DNA of 64,000 nt, from assembly GCF_030866765.1 (NCBI RefSeq), contig NZ_CP133017.1:4322001-4386000 (forward strand), given 5' to 3'. The translations under genes and the position numbers were made by a program. The notes under the pieces were generated by a model that had not been told where the DNA came from, ran no database searches, and saw nothing but the letters and a program-made list of their open reading frames with translations. This document shows, piece by piece, positions 1 to 11,591 of this stretch. The first letter of the stretch is position 1, and each line of letters opens with the position of its first letter. The DNA comes from Paenibacillus silvisoli (lineage in GTDB: Bacteria > Bacillota > Bacilli > Paenibacillales > Paenibacillaceae).

Positions 1-149
1 CTCAATTCTTTAAAGTAACGCGTTTTTGAATCAGGTGTTACCTATATTATACCCGATAAAAGCGGTTTATTCCTGCCGCCCAATCGTGATATTCACGCAT
101 ATTTCTGAATAATCAAGGAGATTTTACGAAGAGTCGTTGGTATTGTGCG
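1..149. other. Intergenic stretch downstream of engB
   Basis: No gene is visible. On the minus strand a TATAAT hexamer (positions 46-51) could be a -10 box for a gene beyond the left edge, but the hexamer 17 bases upstream (AGGAAT) is a poor -35. In Bacillus the gene after lonA-engB is hemA, so a promoter for a similar operon is possible; that is inference only. Confidence 0.3.
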
Positions 150-788
150 TTATCCTCTGTTTTCGATTGAAACTTCTTCGGTTTCTTCCGCTTCTTCGCG
201 CGTTACTTCGATTTGCTCGTTTATGATGTCCCACAGCGCTTCGCGGCCAAGCCCCGTTTCCGAGGAAAAGAGCACGTGCCGGTCGCCGCCGCGGAAGCCG
301 AGCGCCTGCTTGATCGCCTTTACATGCTTATCCCACTTGCTCTTCGGAATTTTATCCGCCTTCGTCGTCACGACGCAGACCGGAATCTCGTAATGCTTCA
401 GCCAATCGTACATGAGGCAGTCGTCCTTGGACGGCTCATGCCGGATATCGATAATCAAAAGCACCATTTTGAGCGGCTTGCGGTCGCTTAAGAACGTCTC
501 GATCATCTCGCCGAACTGCTGGCGCTGCACCTTCGATACTTTCGCGTAGCCGTATCCCGGGAAGTCGACGAGGTAGACGCTGTCGTTGACCCGGTAATAG
601 TTAAGCTGCTGCGTTTTACCCGGCTGGGAGCTTGTGCGGGCAAGACCTTTGCGCATGATCATCTTATTGATCAGCGACGATTTGCCGACATTAGAACGCC
701 CTGCCAGAGCAAACTCTGGCAAGGCATCGTCAGGGTATTGATGCGGTTTTACTGCGGATATGACAAACTCTACGTTAGTAATCTTCAC
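150..788 (-). CDS. engB: Ribosome biogenesis GTPase EngB/YsxC
   Basis: TRAFAC-class GTPase that in Bacillus takes part in assembly of the 50S ribosomal subunit. The 212-residue protein has the G1 loop GRSNVGKS at residues 30-37, G3 DFPGYG at 75-80 and G4 TKAD at 142-145, plus an acidic C-terminal tail (many Glu after residue 190). The start is GTG at 788, preceded by AAAGGTTG. It lies 16 bases downstream of lon on the same strand, the lonA-engB order known from Bacilli, so co-transcription with lon is likely. Length fits the family (about 195-210) with a slightly longer tail. Confidence 0.96.
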   Translation of the reverse strand: MKITNVEFVISAVKPHQYPDDALPEFALAGRSNVGKSSLINKMIMRKGLARTSSQPGKTQQLNYYRVNDSVYLVDFPGYGYAKVSKVQRQQFGEMIETFLSDRKPLKMVLLIIDIRHEPSKDDCLMYDWLKHYEIPVCVVTTKADKIPKSKWDKHVKAIKQALGFRGGDRHVLFSSETGLGREALWDIINEQIEVTREEAEETEEVSIENRG

Positions 789-804
789 GTGTGTGCAACC
801 TTTC

Positions 805-3153
<2,349 letters not shown>

Positions 3154-3245
3154 TCCAGCACCTCCGTCTTAGAAGCTTCCTCACAGAGCTTACGCGACCG
3201 AATCGCTCGGCCGTCAGTCTTGAGCTTTGGCTTTCATCCATTTTA

Positions 3246-4952
3246 TCACTCAACGGAATCCGCCTGCAAATAGGGCAGTCCGGTCGCGATGAATACGTCG
3301 GCTGCCGGCTGCGCGGAAGAAGGCTGCGCCTGCATTTCCTCGGTTCCGAATACGTGCCGGAATACCTCCTCCACGTGATCGACCGGAATGACCTGCACGC
3401 CTTGCAAATCGGCAAAGATCGCCTGCCAGTTCTCGCGCGGAATCAGCACGGTATCCGCGCCGGCTTGAAAAGCCGCTTCCACCTTGGCCAGCACGCCGCC
3501 GACCGGCTTCACGTTGCCGTGAATGCTCATCTCGCCGGTCATCGCCAGCTTATTGCTGATCGGTTCGCCTTTGATGGCCGACGCAATCGCCGTCGCCATC
3601 GCGATGCCCGCGGACGGGCCGTCGATTGGCGTACCGCCCGGGAAGTTAATGTGCAGATCGTAATTTTCCGGCTTCATGCCCATTCTGCGAAGAACGGTCA
3701 GCACATTTTCGATGGAGCCCTTCGCCATGCTCTTGCGGCGCAGCGTCCGGCTGCTGCCGCCGCCAAGCTCCTCCTCGTCCACGACGCCGGTAATGGTGTA
3801 CACGCCTTTACCTGCCCGCGCGCCGATGGCGCTCACTTCGATTTCGAGCAGCGTACCCATGTTCGGGCCATAGACGGCCAGTCCGTTCACGAAGCCGACC
3901 TGCGGCGCGGCAGGCACCTTGCGGTCCGGGCGCGGCGGGATTTGGCTGCTGTTGACGACCCATTCCACGTCGGCGGCCGTAATCGAATCGCGCTTCTCCG
4001 AAAGCGCCAGCCCTGCCGCCAGCTGAATGACGTTCACCGCTTCGCGGCCGTTCGTCGCGTAACGCGTTACAACATCGATCGCCTCCTGCGAAGGCGGTAG
4101 TCCGATTTTTTTGAGCGCGTTCATGGCGATTTGCGAAATTTCATCCGGCAGCAGCGGCCGGAAATAGATCTCCATGCAGCGTGAGCGCAGCGCCGGCGGC
4201 AGTTCCTGCGGCGAGCGCGTCGTCGCGCCGACAAGCCGGAAATCGGCAGGCAGCCCGTTTTGGAAAATATCATGGATGTACATCGGGATGTTATTGTCTT
4301 CGGAGCTGTAATAAGCACTTTCGAGATACACCTTGCGATCTTCCAGCACTTTTAACAATTTATTCATTTGGATCGGATGCAATTCACCAATTTCATCAAT
4401 AAACAGCATGCCCCCATGCGCCTTCGTCACTGCTCCCGGCTTCGGCTGAGGAATGCCGGCAACCCCCATCGCCCCGGCACCTTGATAAATCGGGTCATGC
4501 ACGGATCCGATGAGCGGATCGGCGATGCCGCGTTCATCGAAGCGCGCGGTCGTCGCGTCGATCTCCGTGAACTTCGCGTCAGGCAGGAAAGGCGATGACG
4601 GGTTCTTCTTCGCTTCCTCCAATACGACGCGCGCAGCGGCTGTCTTGCCGACGCCCGGAGGCCCATAAATGATGACATGCTGCGGATTGGCGCTGCACAT
4701 CGCCGCTTTCAGCGCGCGCAGTCCATCCTTCTGACCGACGATGTCGTTAATCGTTTGCGGGCGGGTTTTCTCGGAAAGCGGCTTCGTTAACGAAACGGAG
4801 CGCAGCTTGCGCAGCTTATCCATTTCCTTGCGGGATTCCCGGTCGACGGCCGTCCGGTTGGTCTTCTGATTACGCAGCAAATTCCAGAAATACAGGCCGA
4901 TCACGATGGCGAAGAAGACCTGGATTAACATCAAAATCAAACTTAAACTCAT
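3246..4952 (-). CDS. lonB: Membrane-anchored ATP-dependent protease LonB
   Basis: Second Lon-type protease, 568 residues from the chosen ATG. It begins with one hydrophobic membrane helix (about residues 2-22), lacks the large LON substrate domain, and has Walker A GPPGVGKT, a Walker B DEIGE, and a C-terminal Lon protease domain with the serine in DGPSAG and the lysine in GGVLAKVEAA. In Bacillus LonB acts in the forespore during sporulation; the same role is inferred. I chose the start at 4952 because AGAGAGGAG lies 8 bases upstream; the in-frame extension to 5015 has no ribosome site. An ispG terminator separates it from the upstream gene. Confidence 0.95.
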   Translation of the reverse strand: MSLSLILMLIQVFFAIVIGLYFWNLLRNQKTNRTAVDRESRKEMDKLRKLRSVSLTKPLSEKTRPQTINDIVGQKDGLRALKAAMCSANPQHVIIYGPPGVGKTAAARVVLEEAKKNPSSPFLPDAKFTEIDATTARFDERGIADPLIGSVHDPIYQGAGAMGVAGIPQPKPGAVTKAHGGMLFIDEIGELHPIQMNKLLKVLEDRKVYLESAYYSSEDNNIPMYIHDIFQNGLPADFRLVGATTRSPQELPPALRSRCMEIYFRPLLPDEISQIAMNALKKIGLPPSQEAIDVVTRYATNGREAVNVIQLAAGLALSEKRDSITAADVEWVVNSSQIPPRPDRKVPAAPQVGFVNGLAVYGPNMGTLLEIEVSAIGARAGKGVYTITGVVDEEELGGGSSRTLRRKSMAKGSIENVLTVLRRMGMKPENYDLHINFPGGTPIDGPSAGIAMATAIASAIKGEPISNKLAMTGEMSIHGNVKPVGGVLAKVEAAFQAGADTVLIPRENWQAIFADLQGVQVIPVDHVEEVFRHVFGTEEMQAQPSSAQPAADVFIATGLPYLQADSVE

Positions 4953-5056
4953 AGCAATTACTCCTCTCTTAAGAAGACTAGCGGCATAAACCCGGTTTAT
5001 GGACTCTTCTCGCATCGCGAAAAAGAAAAAAACCGGCTACGCCGTTTTCTTCATAC

Positions 5057-5110
5057 AAAAAAATCCGGCTTTACGGGGCTCATACTGTTCAGTATTGCCC
5101 CCGGCCGGAT
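5057..5110 (-). terminator. Intrinsic terminator after ispG
   Basis: Read on the minus strand, ATCCGGC and GCCGGAT arms with an inner GGGGC/GCCCC pair are followed by seven T. It sits just past the ispG stop and ahead of lonB, so lonB needs its own promoter. Confidence 0.8.
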
Positions 5111-5150
5111 GGAATAATCGCTATAAATACGTAAAGTTTGAACGTCTTCC

Positions 5151-6272
5151 CTAGGCGTTTACATGCGGGCCAGGCTGATGCTTGCGGCCCGGAATTTCGC
5201 CTGTCGCTTCGAAGACGCGGACGATTTCGTCGATTTCTTTCTTCAGCTCGGACAGCAGCTCGGCTTCCGGCACTTTACGGATCATTTCTCCGTAACGGAA
5301 CAGCATGCCTTCGCCTCTTGCTCCCGCGATCCCGATGTCCGCTTCGCGCGCTTCGCCAGGGCCGTTAACGGCGCAGCCAAGGACGGAAACTTTGATCGGA
5401 ACTTTAATTTTGCTGATGTAGTCTTCCACCTCGTTAGCGATCGAGAACAGATCGATATCGAGACGTCCGCAGGTCGGGCAGGATACGAGCGTAGCCGCAT
5501 TCGTAATAAGACCGAATGTTTTAAGCAGCTCGCGCGCCACCTTTACTTCCTCGACCGGGTCTGCGCTCAGGCTGATCCGGACCGTGTTGCCGATGCCCAT
5601 GGCCAACAGCGCGCCGATGCCCGCCGAGCTCTTGATCGTGCCGGTATGAAGCGTTCCGGCTTCCGTAATGCCAAGGTGAAGCGGATAGCGGATCACTTCT
5701 GCCGCCATGCGGTAGGCTTCGATCGCCATTGGCACGTCGGAAGCTTTCAGTGACACGATAATGTCATGGAAATCCAGCTCCTCGAGGATGCCGATATGGA
5801 ACAGCGCGCTCTCCACCATCGCTTGCGGAGTCGGATACCCGTACTTCTCCAGCAAATGGTTTTCCAGCGAGCCGGCATTGACGCCGATACGAATCGGAAT
5901 GTTCTTCTCTTTGCACGCCTTAACGACGGCTTCCACTTTCTCGCGGCGGCCGATGTTGCCCGGATTGATCCGGACCTTGTCTACGCCGTTCTCAATGGCG
6001 GCCAGCGCAAGGCGGTAGTCGAAATGAATGTCGGCGACAAGCGGAATATGAATCCGTTTCTTAATTTCTTTAATCGCTTCTGCGGCTTCCTTGTTGTTAA
6101 CCGTAACGCGGACAATTTGGCAGCCTGCCTCTTCCAAGCGCAATATTTCGGCAACGGTTGCCTCCACATCGGCCGTCTTGGTCGTGCACATGCTCTGGAT
6201 GATGACTTCATCGCTGCCGCCGATCGTCAGCGGACCTACTTTGACCGGTACGGTATCTTTACGCAAATACAT
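5151..6272 (-). CDS. ispG: 4-hydroxy-3-methylbut-2-en-1-yl diphosphate synthase
   Basis: Iron-sulphur enzyme of the non-mevalonate (MEP) isoprenoid pathway, converting methylerythritol cyclodiphosphate to HMBPP. The 373-residue protein has the TIM-barrel N-terminal part ([18 protein letters not shown]) and the C-terminal [4Fe-4S] cysteines in SCPTCGR and [11 protein letters not shown]. The start at 6272 has GGGAGAGG upstream; an upstream in-frame extension to 6344 overlaps the hairpin at 6301-6339 and has no ribosome site. It lies between clpX and lonB on the same strand, not an ordering I know from Bacillus subtilis. Confidence 0.97.
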   Translation of the reverse strand: MYLRKDTVPVKVGPLTIGGSDEVIIQSMCTTKTADVEATVAEILRLEEAGCQIVRVTVNNKEAAEAIKEIKKRIHIPLVADIHFDYRLALAAIENGVDKVRINPGNIGRREKVEAVVKACKEKNIPIRIGVNAGSLENHLLEKYGYPTPQAMVESALFHIGILEELDFHDIIVSLKASDVPMAIEAYRMAAEVIRYPLHLGITEAGTLHTGTIKSSAGIGALLAMGIGNTVRISLSADPVEEVKVARELLKTFGLITNAATLVSCPTCGRLDIDLFSIANEVEDYISKIKVPIKVSVLGCAVNGPGEAREADIGIAGARGEGMLFRYGEMIRKVPEAELLSELKKEIDEIVRVFEATGEIPGRKHQPGPHVNA

Positions 6273-6300
6273 CAGGTAACCTCTCCCATGAACGTCAAAG

Positions 6301-6339
6301 TCCACCCCTGCGAACGCGGACATGCGCCGCAGGGGTGGA
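6301..6339 (-). terminator. Hairpin between clpX and ispG
   Basis: A perfect 12-bp inverted repeat (TCCACCCCTGCG / CGCAGGGGTGGA) lies between the clpX stop and the ispG ribosome site. No long T-run follows on the minus strand (only ACTTTGA), so it may be a weak terminator or an RNA-processing/attenuation hairpin. Confidence 0.55.
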
Positions 6340-6364
6340 AACATTTGAGGTGTTAGTTATTGGA

Positions 6365-7621
6365 TCAGGCGCTTTCTTCCTTCTTCTTGCCCTTCTTGGA
6401 AACAAGCTCCGGCATGATCCGGTCTTGAACGACCTTCTCCGTAATGGTGCAGTTGCTAACGTCATCGCGAGATGGAACCTCGTACATCACGTCCAGCATC
6501 AGACCTTCGATAATCGCCCGCAAGCCGCGCGCGCCCGTGTTGCGTTTAATCGCTTCCTTCGCGATCGCTTCAAGAGCGGCAGGCTCGAAGTCGAGCTTCA
6601 CGTTGTCCATTTCAAGCAGCTTCTGGTACTGCTTTACGAGCGCGTTCTTCGGCTCGGAAAGGATGCGTACCAATGCGCTTTCGTCCAACGGCTCCAACGT
6701 CGAGATGACCGGCAAACGGCCTACGAACTCCGGAATCAGACCGAACTTGAGCAAGTCTTCCGGCAATACCATCGACAGGTATTCGCCCGGCTTCAGATCC
6801 TTCTGGCCGTCTCCAGCCGCGTTGAATCCGATGACTTTCTTGCCGATCCGGCGTTTGATCAACTGCTCCAGCCCGTCAAATGCGCCACCGCAAATGAACA
6901 GGATGTTCGTCGTATCGATTTGGATGAACTCTTGATGCGGGTGCTTACGTCCGCCTTGCGGTGGAACGGATGCAACCGTGCCTTCAAGAATTTTGAGCAG
7001 CGCTTGCTGCACGCCTTCGCCGGAAACGTCGCGCGTAATCGACGGATTTTCGGATTTGCGCGCCACTTTATCGATCTCGTCGATGTAAATGATACCGCGT
7101 TCCGCTTTCTCAACGTCGTAATCCGCCGCTTGAATCAGCTTAAGCAAAATATTTTCTACGTCTTCGCCGACATAACCGGCTTCCGTTAGCGAGGTCGCAT
7201 CGGCGATTGCAAACGGCACGTTCAAAATTTTGGCCATCGTTTGCGCCAGAAGCGTTTTACCCGAGCCTGTAGGACCTACAAGCAGGATATTGCTCTTCTG
7301 AAGCTCAACGTCTTCCAGTTTGTTCTGCGAGTTGACGCGTTTGTAGTGGTTATATACCGCTACGGACAGCGACTTCTTCGCTTGCTCCTGGCCAATGACG
7401 TATTGATCCAAAATGTTGCGAATGTCGCGCGGCTTCGGAATATCTTTCAGATCGAGCTCTTCTTCATGACCGAGCTCCTCTTCAACGATTTCCGTGCATA
7501 GCTCGATACATTCGTCGCATATATAGACGCCAGGTCCGGCTACAAGCTTGCGCACTTGATCTTGCGACTTGCCGCAGAACGAACATTTCAACTGGCCTTT
7601 CTCGTCGTTAAATTTGAACAT
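6365..7621 (-). CDS. clpX: ClpX, ATPase subunit of ClpXP protease
   Basis: AAA+ unfoldase that recognises substrates and feeds them to ClpP. The 418-residue protein has the N-terminal C4 zinc finger (Cys13, Cys16, Cys35, Cys38), Walker A GPTGSGKT at 116-123, Walker [10 protein letters not shown], and the IGF loop used to dock ClpP ([10 protein letters not shown]). It follows clpP by 36 bases on the same strand without a terminator, so the two are probably co-transcribed from the clpP promoter. Length matches the family (about 420). Confidence 0.98.
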   Translation of the reverse strand: MFKFNDEKGQLKCSFCGKSQDQVRKLVAGPGVYICDECIELCTEIVEEELGHEEELDLKDIPKPRDIRNILDQYVIGQEQAKKSLSVAVYNHYKRVNSQNKLEDVELQKSNILLVGPTGSGKTLLAQTMAKILNVPFAIADATSLTEAGYVGEDVENILLKLIQAADYDVEKAERGIIYIDEIDKVARKSENPSITRDVSGEGVQQALLKILEGTVASVPPQGGRKHPHQEFIQIDTTNILFICGGAFDGLEQLIKRRIGKKVIGFNAAGDGQKDLKPGEYLSMVLPEDLLKFGLIPEFVGRLPVISTLEPLDESALVRILSEPKNALVKQYQKLLEMDNVKLDFEPAALEAIAKEAIKRNTGARGLRAIIEGLMLDVMYEVPSRDDVSNCTITEKVVQDRIMPELVSKKGKKKEESA

Positions 7622-7657
7622 GAGTTTTCACCCCTTCTTGTTGATTCGCTTTTCTTT

Positions 7658-8239
7658 CTATAGCGTTGTGACGACCTTGTCGATCAGGCCGTAGTTCAGC
7701 GCCTCTTCCGCGCTCATGAAATTGTCGCGATCGGTGTCGCGATCGATTTTTTCATAAGACTGACCCGTACGGTCGACGTAAATCTGATTGAGCTTCTGTT
7801 TGGTTTTCAGAATCCAATCCGCGTGGATCTTAATGTCGGAAGCTTGACCACGAACGCCGCCAAGCGGCTGGTGAATCATGACTTCGGCATTCGGCAGCGC
7901 GAAGCGTTTGCCTTTGGCACCTGCCGTCAGCAGCAGCGAGCCCATGCTTGCCGCCAAGCCGACGCAGATGGTGGAAACGTCCGGTTTGATAAACTGCATC
8001 GTATCAAAAATACCCATTCCCGCGGTAACTGAACCGCCCGGTGAGTTAATGTACAGATGGATGTCCTTTTCCGGATCATCGGCCGCCAGGAAAAGCAATT
8101 GCGCAATGACGGCATTGGCAACATCGTCGTCGATCGCACTTCCTAGAAAAATAATCCGATCCTTCAATAAGCGGGAGTAGATGTCGTAAGAGCGCTCTCC
8201 CCGATTCGTTTGCTCAACGACCATAGGTACCAGATTCAT
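7658..8239 (-). CDS. clpP: ClpP, ATP-dependent protease proteolytic subunit
   Basis: Serine peptidase forming the tetradecameric barrel of ClpXP and related complexes. The 193-residue sequence has the full triad: Ser98 in GLAASMGS, His123 in MIHQPLGG and Asp172. The N-terminal [11 protein letters not shown] is the usual axial-loop region. It is followed by clpX. A SigA-type promoter lies at 8329-8357; I did not see the tandem GGTCAAA heptads of a CtsR operator upstream, which would be expected in B. subtilis. Confidence 0.98.
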   Translation of the reverse strand: MNLVPMVVEQTNRGERSYDIYSRLLKDRIIFLGSAIDDDVANAVIAQLLFLAADDPEKDIHLYINSPGGSVTAGMGIFDTMQFIKPDVSTICVGLAASMGSLLLTAGAKGKRFALPNAEVMIHQPLGGVRGQASDIKIHADWILKTKQKLNQIYVDRTGQSYEKIDRDTDRDNFMSAEEALNYGLIDKVVTTL

Positions 8240-8328
8240 GCGATCAACCTTCTTTCGTCATCGACTTGTTAGGAAGAAATCGGTTCACGGCTAGAGTCGC
8301 GTCGTCCGCTTCTTCATAATCAATCCTT

Positions 8329-8357
8329 ATTCTAACATGTTCCTGTTGTAATGTCAT
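8329..8357 (-). promoter_or_regulatory. SigA-type promoter of clpP-clpX
   Basis: On the minus strand ATGACA, 17 bases, TAGAAT, about 90 bases ahead of the clpP start. A second TATAAT lies further upstream (around 8380) with a poorer -35 and could be an alternative start. Confidence 0.6.
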
Positions 8358-8443
8358 TTTTCTGACTATTACATTATACGATACGGGTACCTACATATGT
8401 ATGTAACTGCTTCCTTCCGCATGCCCGGAAGCCGCGGTGAGGA

Positions 8444-8471
8444 TAAAATAAGGCACGTGTACACGTGCCTT
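8444..8471 (-). terminator. Terminator of tig
   Basis: A perfect 22-bp palindrome (AAGGCACGTGT / ACACGTGCCTT) starts about 13 bases past the tig stop and is followed on the minus strand by ATTTTAT. Confidence 0.75.
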
Positions 8472-8484
8472 ACCCCTACTTTTC

Positions 8485-9786
8485 TTATGCAACTACGGAA
8501 GCTGTTTTGCTGTTGTCAAGCAAGAACTTGATTGTTTTGCGAAGGACAATATCTTCTTGCAGGTGAGCAAGGTTGCCGTTTGCCGTGAAGATCGAGCGCA
8601 GCTCTTCAGCCGAGCGGTTGTATTGCTTCGCAAGGTTCTCAAGCTCTTCGTTCAGATCCTCGTCGCTTGCGGAGATGCCTTCGTTCTTCGCGATTTGCTC
8701 AAGAACCAGGTTGTTGCGAACGCGTTTTACCGCGTCGCTGTGCATTTGACCGCGAAGCGCAGCTTCGTCTTGGCCGGAGAACTGGTAGTACAGTTCAAGG
8801 TTCATGCCTTGAGCGCGAAGACGGTTCTCGAAATCGCGAAGCATGAAGGAGGTTTCGGATTCGATCATCGCTTCCGGAATTTCGATCGTTGCCGCTTCAG
8901 CCGCTTTTTCAACGACTGCCGTTTCGCGAGCCGCTTCGTTCTCTTTCGACTTTCTTTCCGTCAGCTTCGCTTGCAGATCTTGCTTGTACTCTTCAAGCGT
9001 GTCGAACTCGCTAACGTCTTTCGCGAACTCGTCGTCAAGCGCCGGCAGGTTTTTGCGTTTGATTTCGTGCAGTTTTACTTTGAATACCGCTTTCTTGCCA
9101 GCCAGGTTCTCCGCGTGGTATTGCTCAGGGAACGTAACTTCAACATCTTTGAAGTCACCTGTAGCCATGCCGGCTACTTGCTCTTCGAAGCCCGGGATGA
9201 ACGCGCCGGAGCCAAGCTCCAGGTTGTGACGCTCGCCTTTGCCGCCTTCGAACGCTACGTCGTCAACGAAGCCTTCAAAGTCGATAACCGCAACGTCGCC
9301 ATTCTGGGCAGCGCCTTCTTCGATAACCGTCAGTTCAGCGTGACGCTGTTGCAGACGCTCAAGCTCAGCCGCTACTTCTTCTTCCGTTACAACCGCTTCA
9401 GCTGCAGGAAGCTCGATGCCTTTGTACTCGCCAAGCTCAACTTCAGGCTTAACCGTTACTTTCGCAACGTACTTGAAGGATTGGTCTTTCGCGAATTGCT
9501 CTACATCGATGTCGGGACGGTCAACCGGAACGATGCCAGTTTCTTGCAATGCCGCCGCGTACGAATCAGGAAGCAGGATGTCGATTGCGTCTTGGTACAA
9601 GCTCTCTACGCCGAAACGCTTCTCGAAAATCGGGCGAGGCACTTTGCCTTTACGGAAACCAGGTACGTTTACTTTCTGAACCACTTTCTTGAATGCTTTG
9701 TCAATGGCTTCATTAACTTGTCCAGGTTCAACCTCTACGTTGATGGAGACAAGATTCTTGTCTATTTTTTCCCAAGTTGCTGTCAT
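8485..9786 (-). CDS. tig: Trigger factor, ribosome-bound chaperone
   Basis: Prolyl isomerase and chaperone that binds at the ribosome exit tunnel. The 433-residue protein has the N-terminal ribosome-binding domain with the GFRKGKVPR signature (near residues 44-52), an FKBP-type domain (about 155-245) and the helical C-terminal chaperone domain. GGAGGGG lies upstream of the ATG and a strong SigA promoter is at 9854-9882. It is flanked by clpP downstream and the ysoA-like gene upstream, as in Bacilli. Confidence 0.98.
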   Translation of the reverse strand: MTATWEKIDKNLVSINVEVEPGQVNEAIDKAFKKVVQKVNVPGFRKGKVPRPIFEKRFGVESLYQDAIDILLPDSYAAALQETGIVPVDRPDIDVEQFAKDQSFKYVAKVTVKPEVELGEYKGIELPAAEAVVTEEEVAAELERLQQRHAELTVIEEGAAQNGDVAVIDFEGFVDDVAFEGGKGERHNLELGSGAFIPGFEEQVAGMATGDFKDVEVTFPEQYHAENLAGKKAVFKVKLHEIKRKNLPALDDEFAKDVSEFDTLEEYKQDLQAKLTERKSKENEAARETAVVEKAAEAATIEIPEAMIESETSFMLRDFENRLRAQGMNLELYYQFSGQDEAALRGQMHSDAVKRVRNNLVLEQIAKNEGISASDEDLNEELENLAKQYNRSAEELRSIFTANGNLAHLQEDIVLRKTIKFLLDNSKTASVVA

Positions 9787-9853
9787 GTTATGCTTTCCCC
9801 TCCAAATTGAATAACGCTGCTGCGTCAGATCTTACACCGTAATAAACCATTCT

Positions 9854-9882
9854 ATTATACTCAACAATTTCGACGATTTCAA
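9854..9882 (-). promoter_or_regulatory. SigA promoter of tig
   Basis: On the minus strand TTGAAA, 17 bases, TATAAT; it overlaps the 3' end of the ysoA-like gene upstream, so tig can be transcribed on its own. Confidence 0.75.
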
Positions 9883-9884
9883 GA

Positions 9885-10763
9885 CTAGCCCCCATCACCG
9901 TCCAATTTAAATTGCGCGATCTGCCGGAGCGACCTGCACGCCTGCTCATACCGGAAGCGAAGCGAATCGGTAATGCCGTACGTTTCCCGCACGTCGTCAT
10001 CGTTCACTCTGCCATATAGTGACAGCTCGAGCACTTGATGGAGCGCTGCGGAGTAGCAATCCACCGTTTCGTCGTCGTCCGTTCGGAGCCGCTCGTAAGC
10101 AGATGTGCCGTACAAGCATTGCAGGCATTCTTTCCACAGCTCTTTGGCAAAATGAGGCAGAGACGCCTCGATTACCTCTGTTACCGATTCTACCCGTTCG
10201 ACGACTCTTGTAACCACCGGCGGAAAATCATCCATCGAAAGCGGCGTCGCCTCGACCTCCAGCTCCACGTGCTCGCCGAGCCGTTCGAGGCTTATAGTGC
10301 CCGTTACGCCGCGCTTTTTCAAGCATTGAAGCGCTTTAAACTGAAGGGCCGGATGCAGCGGGTTCCCCGTCAGCCAGCCGATGATGGTCTCGTCGACAGC
10401 AGGATGCTGCAGATAGGCAGCTCGTTCGAGCGCCAAAATTTGCTGATCCGCGACGGGATGATGCTGCATGATGTAAAGCACCTGCTGCACATACGACTCA
10501 TCGTATTCCGCAGGATTAAGCGCTTCTTCCCGTAACGAATTTTCATCGCCTTCATCGTCCGGGTCAAACGTATGTATGCCGCCGTGCGAGCCTTCAAAGG
10601 TCGGAAACGCGACCTCCAGCCACGCCAGCAAATTGTTCCACTCTTCGTAGTGGCGCTTCTCTTCGCCCTGGCAATTAAGCAGAAAACGAAGCAGCGATTT
10701 GGCTTCGCCATATTGTTCAGATTCCAGCATGCGCGTCAGCTGGTTCTGGTACTGGTCCAGCAT
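9885..10763 (-). CDS. YsoA-like helical-repeat protein (TPR-type)
   Basis: A 292-residue soluble, mostly helical protein with no enzymatic motif that I recognise. Its N-terminal segments (MLDQYQNQLTRMLESEQYGEAKSL and the following pairs of helices) resemble TPR-type repeats, and acidic stretches occur around residues 70-90. Position directly upstream of tig on the same strand matches ysoA of B. subtilis, a TPR protein, which is the main reason for the name. Function is unknown; the link to trigger factor is positional only. Confidence 0.6.
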   Translation of the reverse strand: MLDQYQNQLTRMLESEQYGEAKSLLRFLLNCQGEEKRHYEEWNNLLAWLEVAFPTFEGSHGGIHTFDPDDEGDENSLREEALNPAEYDESYVQQVLYIMQHHPVADQQILALERAAYLQHPAVDETIIGWLTGNPLHPALQFKALQCLKKRGVTGTISLERLGEHVELEVEATPLSMDDFPPVVTRVVERVESVTEVIEASLPHFAKELWKECLQCLYGTSAYERLRTDDDETVDCYSAALHQVLELSLYGRVNDDDVRETYGITDSLRFRYEQACRSLRQIAQFKLDGDGG

Positions 10764-10906
10764 GTTCGGAAATAAATAGACATTCTCTTTGTTGTCGCCC
10801 TGCGAGGGGCCCGAAGTTGTAATAGAATCACCGCCTTATCCGTCAAACTGCTAGGAGCAATGCGCGTTTATGTATAGTTAGAGTTCGATTATATCACTCC
10901 GTGCGG

Positions 10907-10935
10907 TTGATTTCCATTTTATGCTGTGCTATTAT
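10907..10935 (+). promoter_or_regulatory. Promoter of tRNA-Gly
   Basis: TTGATT, 17 bases, TATTAT, ending 29 bases ahead of the mature tRNA 5' end. Confidence 0.65.
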
Positions 10936-10964
10936 TTGACTACTCTGTTCGATAGTAGTTACGC

Positions 10965-11038
10965 GCGGGTGTAGTTCAATGGCAGAACGCCAGCTTCCCA
11001 AGCTTGAGGCGAGGGTTCGATTCCCTTCACCCGCTCCA
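10965..11038 (+). tRNA. tRNA-Gly(CCC)
   Basis: A complete 74-base cloverleaf: acceptor GCGGGTG/CACCCGC, D-stem GTTC/GAAC, anticodon loop TTCCCAA with anticodon CCC at 10997-10999, T-arm GAGGG-TTCGATT-CCCTT, discriminator T and encoded CCA. The anticodon stem has one C-T mismatch. Its last 19 bases recur exactly at 11191-11209, and the terminator of the transcript lies beyond that second copy. Confidence 0.93.
11020..11038 (+). repeat. Direct repeat copy 1 (tRNA-Gly 3' end)
   Basis: ATTCCCTTCACCCGCTCCA, running from the T-loop to the CCA end of tRNA-Gly. An identical 19-base copy is at 11191-11209. This is the pattern left by site-specific integration at a tRNA 3' end. Confidence 0.85.
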
Positions 11039-11190
11039 GAGTGAAACAGGCGCGTTATACAGGAATAGAACCCTCAACGGGTTCGACCGTCCACCAAAGC
11101 CTTGACTAAAGGCTTCGAATGGACGAGTGGACGAGCGTCGAAATCCTCCTTGTTAATCGTGAACTACATGATGAAATCAAGATTTCGAGT
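11039..11190 (+). other. 152-bp structured non-coding insert between the repeats
   Basis: No open frame of note. Three nested or serial inverted repeats are visible: GAACCC/GGGTTC at 11068-11084; CGTCCA...TGGACG enclosing AAGCC/GGCTT at 11088-11125; and TCGAAATC/GATTTCGA at 11138-11188. It is bracketed by the two identical tRNA 3' end copies and precedes the tRNA terminator, so it should be transcribed with tRNA-Gly. Scar of an excised element, miniature element or small RNA are all possible. Confidence 0.6.
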
Positions 11191-11209
11191 ATTCCCTTCA
11201 CCCGCTCCA
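11191..11209 (+). repeat. Direct repeat copy 2 (tRNA-Gly 3' end)
   Basis: Identical to 11020-11038 over 19 bases. Immediately upstream TTCGA-GT precedes it where the tRNA has TTCGA, so weaker similarity extends a few bases further left with a small insertion. Confidence 0.85.
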
Positions 11210-11223
11210 ATATTTTAATTACG

Positions 11224-11253
11224 GACTGCTAGGGTCTCCAAGCAGTCTTTTTT
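11224..11253 (+). terminator. Terminator of the tRNA-Gly transcript
   Basis: GACTGCT and AGCAGTC arms followed by TTTTTTATTTT. It lies 14 bases beyond the second repeat copy, the distance expected for a terminator directly after a tRNA, suggesting that the insert entered between tRNA and terminator. Confidence 0.8.
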
Positions 11254-11333
11254 ATTTTAACGAGCCCAGTTAGCGCTATTCTCACGAAAGCCGGCCAATA
11301 GCATCGAATCCAAAATATTTTTCACAAAACCAC

Positions 11334-11363
11334 TTGCCAACTTCCAAAAACGCATGCTATAAT
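11334..11363 (+). promoter_or_regulatory. Promoter of tRNA-Arg
   Basis: TTGCCA, 18 bases, TATAAT, ending 11 bases ahead of the mature tRNA. Confidence 0.7.
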
Positions 11364-11374
11364 CTTACTTACGC

Positions 11375-11451
11375 GTCCCAGTAGCTCAGTTGGATAGAGC
11401 ACACGCCTTCTAAGCGTGTTGTCGGGGGTTCGAATCCCTCCTGGGACGCCA
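11375..11451 (+). tRNA. tRNA-Arg(TCT)
   Basis: 77-base cloverleaf: acceptor GTCCCAG/CTGGGAC, TA at positions 8-9, D-stem GCTC/GAGC, anticodon stem CACGC/GCGTG with loop CTTCTAA (anticodon TCT at 11409-11411), T-loop TTCGAAT, discriminator G and encoded CCA. Confidence 0.95.
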
Positions 11452-11470
11452 TAATCTTCATACATACGCA

Positions 11471-11508
11471 GCCTCTAAGCCCGGAATCAAGGGTTTGGAG
11501 GCTTTTTT
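11471..11508 (+). terminator. Terminator of tRNA-Arg
   Basis: GCCTCTAAGCCC pairs with GGGTTTGGAGGC, followed by six T. Confidence 0.85.
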
Positions 11509-11591
11509 GTTATTAGCTCAACCTGCCAATCATTTGAATGAACGCCGCCCGTTTGATGCACCCTATTTCCTTGAAAGGAGTGGTTTGCATC

